Shown piece after piece: positions 60,570 through 64,000 of a stretch of DNA of 64,000 bases. Below the pieces are notes generated by a model. It was not told the origin of the DNA, made no database searches, and worked only from the letters and a program-made list of their open reading frames with translations. The stretch covers positions 186,001 to 250,000 of the forward strand of contig LNED01000022.1 of assembly GCA_001464915.1 (NCBI GenBank), written 5' to 3'. The translations under genes and the position numbers were made by a program. This DNA is from Sphingomonadales bacterium Ga0077531 (GTDB lineage Bacteria > Pseudomonadota > Alphaproteobacteria > Sphingomonadales > Sphingomonadaceae). Numbering within the stretch: position 1 is the stretch's first letter; each line of letters opens with the position of its first letter.

Positions 60570-60881
60570 ATGATGTCGCTGTTTCGTATACCTGCCCGTC
60601 TGATCGCGCTTGTCATGTTTGCGCTCACCCCGAGCGCAGCTTTTGCCCAAGCCGCCGACCCTGCCGGTTCCGGCCCGATCAATAACGCGCTGCTGTGGTT
60701 GCAGGGCACGCTGCTGGGCACGGTGGCGACCACCGTTGCCGTCATGGCGGTCGCGGCCATCGGCTTCATGATGCTGACCGGCCGGATGAACTGGCGCTTT
60801 GGCGCAACCGTGATCGTCGGCGTGTTCATCCTGTTCGGCGCGACCACCATCGTCGCTGGCATCCAATCGGCCGCCGGGTAG
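60570..60881 (+). CDS. virB2: type IV secretion pilin VirB2/TrbC
   Basis: 103 residues. Long signal peptide ending SAAFAQA and two hydrophobic segments (residues about 48-68 and 78-98) with a short basic loop (GRMNWR) between, the VirB2 pilin pattern. ATG at 60570 and 60573 are both possible. Located between the VirB1-like gene and virB3. Confidence 0.85.
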   Translation: MMSLFRIPARLIALVMFALTPSAAFAQAADPAGSGPINNALLWLQGTLLGTVATTVAVMAVAAIGFMMLTGRMNWRFGATVIVGVFILFGATTIVAGIQSAAG

Positions 60882-60888
60882 AATTGCG

Positions 60889-61173
60889 ATGAGCGAGCTC
60901 ACCCGCAACCCGGTGCACCGCGCGCTCACCCGCCCGCAGATGTTCATGGGCGTGACGATGAATTTCTTCATCATCAACCTGATGGTGACGACGATCGCCT
61001 TCCTCGTGCTCAAAAGCTTCTGGATCATCCCAGTGCCGATTGCGATGCACGTGGTCGGCTACTTCGGTTCGCTGCGCGAACCGCGCATTTTCGACCTGTG
61101 GATCACCAAGGTCAGCAAATGCCCGCGCGTGCCCAATTTCAAGCGCTGGGGATGCAATTCCTATGCTCCTTAG
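60889..61173 (+). CDS. virB3: type IV secretion protein VirB3
   Basis: 94 residues. Inner-membrane protein with NPVHRALTRPQMFMGVTMNF at the N-terminus and two close hydrophobic segments, as in VirB3/TrbD. Seven bases after virB2 and twelve before virB4. Confidence 0.88.
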   Translation: MSELTRNPVHRALTRPQMFMGVTMNFFIINLMVTTIAFLVLKSFWIIPVPIAMHVVGYFGSLREPRIFDLWITKVSKCPRVPNFKRWGCNSYAP

Positions 61174-61185
61174 AGAGTCCCGCAC

Positions 61186-63630
61186 ATGAAGAAATGGATC
61201 GGAGCCGCCGCCTGGAGCGCGAAGGAAGCCCGCGTCGGCGACCGGCTGCCCTATGCGCGCCTGGTCGACGAGAACACCGTGCTGCTGCGCGATGGATCGG
61301 TGATGAGCGCGATCCAGGTGCCAGGCCTGTTGTTCGAAACCGAGGATTCGGACGCGCTCAATTCCCACGCCGCCACGCGCGAAGTGATGCTGCGTTCAAC
61401 GCTCGATGCGCGGTTCGTGATGTATCACCACGTCATCCGCCGCCGGGTCGAAGTAGAGCTGGATGCCGAGTTTCCCGACGCCCTGTCGCGCCATATCGAT
61501 GCGCGCTGGAAGCAGCGGCTGGCGGGCGGATCGCTGTTCATCAATGATCAGTTCGTCACCTTGATCCGCCGCCCTGCACGCGGCAAGACGGGGTTGCCGG
61601 AACGCTTCTCCAAGTTCTTCTCGCGTCAGGGTCAGGATGAGCTTGAAGCCGATCCCAAGGACATCCGCAGCCTGAAAGCCGCGATCACAGGGTTGGTCGC
61701 CTCGCTGCAAAGTTACGGTGCGGCGGTGCTGGGCGATTACCAATCGCCCGGGAGCACGCAGGGCGGCACCAATTCGGAAATGCTCGAACTGCTGTCGGCG
61801 CTTTATAATGGCGAGATGCGCCCGGTGCGGCGCCCGTCTGAGGATACCGATATCGGCCACATGCTGCCCTATCGCCGGGCGAGCTTCGGGCTCGATGCGA
61901 TGGAACTGCGCGGGTCAGCCGCTCCTGATTTTGCCGCGATCCTTGGGCTGAAAGATTACCCCGAGGCAACCTCGCCCGGTCTGCTCGACAACCTGCTGCG
62001 CCTGCCGTTCGAGATGGTCGTATCGGAAAGCTACGCCCCCAACGAACGCACCACTGCGCGCGAACGGATTGACCTCGCGCTGCGCCGGTCGCGCTCGGTG
62101 GACGAGGAAGCTGCTGCCGAACGCAACGAAATGATGGCTGCGCGCGATGCGCTCGGCAACGGCGGCGTCGGGTTTGGTGACCACCACCTGACCGTACTGG
62201 TGCGCGAACGCTCGCTCGACCGGCTCGACGACGCGATGGCGTCCTGCGCGGCGGCGCTGGCGGATACCGGCGCGATTGCGGTGCGCGAAGATACCAACCT
62301 CGAACCCGCGTTCTGGGCACAATTCCCCGGTAATGAGGAATATATCGTGCGCCGCGCGCTGATATCCTCGGCCAATATGGCGGGTTTTGGCAGCTTCCAC
62401 GGGTTCGCGCTGGGGCAGGCCAGCGGCAACCACTGGGGCGAAGCGGTGACGCTGCTGGAAACGACCAGCGCCACCCCGTTCTTCTTCAATTTCCACCACG
62501 GTGATCTGGGCAATTTCTCGGTCATCGGCCCGTCGGGTTCGGGCAAGACCGTGGTGATGAACTTCCTTGCCGCGCAGGCGCAGAAGTTCAAACCGCGCAC
62601 CATTCTGTTCGACAAGGATCGCGGCGCGGAGCTGTTCATTCGCGGTATCGGCGGGCGGTATGACCGCATCTCGCCGGGTGAGCCGACCGGATTTAACCCG
62701 CTTTCCCTGCCCGATACGCCCGCGAACCGCGCTTTTCTGCGCGATTGGCTCGCGGTGCTGCTCAATGCCGATGGGCCAGAGGAATTCGCGCTGGTCAGCG
62801 GCGCGGTGGATGCGACCTATGCCAATGATCCGAGCCTGCGGCGGCTGCGGCATTTCAAGGAATTGCTGGCGGGCGCGCGGCGGCCTGAACCGGGCGATCT
62901 GGCTGACCGGCTGAGCGCCTGGATCGGTTCGCCCAGCGGGGATGGCGGCGAACACGCGTGGCTGTTCGATAATGAGCGCGACCGGCTTGATCTCGGCACG
63001 CGCGTGCTCGGCTTCGACATGACCGCGCTGCTTGAAAACCCGCGCCTGCGCACGCCGACGATGATGTATCTGTTCCACCGCATCGACGAACGGTTGGATG
63101 GTCAGCCGACCATGATCCTGATCGATGAAGGCTGGAAGGCGCTGGATGACGAGGTGTTCGCCGCGCGCATCCGCGATTGGCTCAAGACGCTGCGGAAACG
63201 CAACGCGCTGGTGGGATTTGCGACACAGTCGGCGCGCGATGCGCTCGATAGCCGCATTTCGACCGCATTGGTCGAACAGACCGCGACAATGGTGTTCATG
63301 CCCAACAGTCGCGCCCGGCCTGAGGATTACTGCGACGGGTTCGGCCTGACCGATCACGAATTCGCGCTGATCCGCTCGCTCCCGGCACACAGCCGCTGCT
63401 TCCTCGTGCGGCAGCCCGATGCCAGCGTTGTCGTGCGGCTCGACCTGTCGGGCGCGCCTGAGGTGCTGACGATCCTGTCGGGCCGCGAAAGCGCGGTGCG
63501 CAGGCTCGATCTGCTGCGCGAAGCGGTCGGCGATGAACCTTCGGCGTGGTATCCGGCGCTGACCGGGCGCGAATGGCCCGATGGCGAAGTGGACGAAGAT
63601 GGTCAGCCGATCTGGCAGGCAGCCGAATGA
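61186..63630 (+). CDS. virB4: type IV secretion ATPase VirB4
   Basis: 814 residues. Walker A GPSGSGKTVVMNFLAAQ, Walker B PTMILIDEGWKALDD, and the LRKRNALVGFATQSARDALD motif III region of VirB4/TrbE ATPases. It powers pilus assembly and substrate transfer. Full length; its stop overlaps the next start (ATGA). Confidence 0.95.
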   Translation: MKKWIGAAAWSAKEARVGDRLPYARLVDENTVLLRDGSVMSAIQVPGLLFETEDSDALNSHAATREVMLRSTLDARFVMYHHVIRRRVEVELDAEFPDALSRHIDARWKQRLAGGSLFINDQFVTLIRRPARGKTGLPERFSKFFSRQGQDELEADPKDIRSLKAAITGLVASLQSYGAAVLGDYQSPGSTQGGTNSEMLELLSALYNGEMRPVRRPSEDTDIGHMLPYRRASFGLDAMELRGSAAPDFAAILGLKDYPEATSPGLLDNLLRLPFEMVVSESYAPNERTTARERIDLALRRSRSVDEEAAAERNEMMAARDALGNGGVGFGDHHLTVLVRERSLDRLDDAMASCAAALADTGAIAVREDTNLEPAFWAQFPGNEEYIVRRALISSANMAGFGSFHGFALGQASGNHWGEAVTLLETTSATPFFFNFHHGDLGNFSVIGPSGSGKTVVMNFLAAQAQKFKPRTILFDKDRGAELFIRGIGGRYDRISPGEPTGFNPLSLPDTPANRAFLRDWLAVLLNADGPEEFALVSGAVDATYANDPSLRRLRHFKELLAGARRPEPGDLADRLSAWIGSPSGDGGEHAWLFDNERDRLDLGTRVLGFDMTALLENPRLRTPTMMYLFHRIDERLDGQPTMILIDEGWKALDDEVFAARIRDWLKTLRKRNALVGFATQSARDALDSRISTALVEQTATMVFMPNSRARPEDYCDGFGLTDHEFALIRSLPAHSRCFLVRQPDASVVVRLDLSGAPEVLTILSGRESAVRRLDLLREAVGDEPSAWYPALTGREWPDGEVDEDGQPIWQAAE

Positions 63631-64000
63631 GCACCGCGTGTGATCTTGCCGCCCAGTCGATGGGCACCGGGGTTTCATCGGCACTGACGGCGGTGGACTG
63701 CATCGCCAGCGGTGTCAGCGAACAGGCCTTCAACCGCCTGTTCGGTACCGAAGGTCAGCTGACCTTCGCGCTGACCATGATGCTGGTGTTGTATGTGGCG
63801 TTCTTCGGCATCTCGCTGATGCTGGGGCGGTCGAACCTGTCGGTGCGCGCGCTGCTGCCCAAGATGGTGACGCTGGGGCTGGTGGTCGGTTTTGCGACCA
63901 GCTTTGTCACGTTTTCAACATTCTTCTACAACATCTTCGTTGGCGGGCCGGATCAGATCGCGGGCATTTTGACCGGCACCCAAGGTTCGGCCACCGCGAC
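63627..64000 (+). CDS. virB6: type IV secretion membrane protein VirB6 (partial)
   Basis: The first 124 codons are in the window. The protein has hydrophobic segments (ALTMMLVLYVAFFGISLML, then VTLGLVVGFATSFVTF) typical of the multi-spanning VirB6/TrbL family. It follows virB4 directly; no virB5 lies between. The rest of the locus lies beyond 64000. Confidence 0.8.
   Translation, partial: MSTACDLAAQSMGTGVSSALTAVDCIASGVSEQAFNRLFGTEGQLTFALTMMLVLYVAFFGISLMLGRSNLSVRALLPKMVTLGLVVGFATSFVTFSTFFYNIFVGGPDQIAGILTGTQGSATA

Overview
The window comes from an aerobic anoxygenic phototrophic alphaproteobacterium, most likely of the Sphingomonadales (Erythrobacter/Porphyrobacter type). The evidence is a compact photosynthesis gene cluster (PGC) with type II reaction-centre genes (pufLM, puhA), the oxygen-dependent cyclase acsF rather than bchE, spirilloxanthin-branch carotenoid genes (crtCDF), hemA (ALA synthase) beside the PGC genes, and alphaproteobacterial regulators (AerR/PpsR).

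Layout. 1-167: tail of a GH97-type glycosidase. 258-15870 (minus): bchF-bchN-bchB-bchH-bchL-bchM-lhaA-puhA-puhB-puhC-orf94-acsF-puhE-hemA, mostly with overlapping start and stop codons. 16115-18448 (plus): aerR and ppsR. 18707-23001 (plus): bchG, a PucC-family transporter, bchP, tspO and a small membrane protein, closed by a hairpin shared with the converging puf genes. 23121-31810 (minus): crtF-bchC-bchX-bchY-bchZ-pufB-pufA-pufL-pufM. 31900-34304 (plus): crtD and crtC. PpsR-type palindromes (TGT-N12-ACA or one mismatch) lie in front of bchF, bchG, bchC and between crtF and crtD.

The most interesting part is 34392-41247 (minus). It interrupts the PGC between crtC and bchOID and has the gene order and domain content of a Pseudomonas fap functional-amyloid operon: a LuxR-type regulator, a small secreted protein (fapA position), a three-repeat FapB-like protein, a three-repeat FapC-like protein, a FapD-like C39 peptidase that is here a lipoprotein, a FapE-position secreted protein, an extra peptidoglycan-binding protein, and a FapF-like outer-membrane barrel with an N-terminal coiled coil. 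A perfect 12-bp hairpin follows fapC, which would suit high production of the major subunit. The repeats lack any cysteine. I am not aware of a fap system described inside a photosynthesis cluster, and I infer it is undescribed or little described in Alphaproteobacteria.

41688-42340 holds two small genes (a lipoprotein and a one-helix membrane protein). 42374-45947 (minus) is bchI-bchD-bchO, the magnesium chelatase subunits and a hydrolase, closing the PGC. 46044-49886 is a ferric-iron ABC transporter with a Fur-like box before the binding protein, followed by ferredoxin-NADP reductase (50043), palindromic repeats, a hypothetical gene, a long-chain-type acyl-CoA dehydrogenase and an SDR oxidoreductase. 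53703-58943 has a PhoB-family regulator with a degenerate receiver, a TonB-dependent receptor and a putative beta-helix lipoprotein. From 59877 a VirB-type secretion locus begins (VirB1-like, B2, B3, B4, B6) and runs off the window.

No tRNA, rRNA, CRISPR array, insertion sequence or integrase was recognised. All calls come from reading the sequence; family names are from remembered motifs and gene order, not database searches.
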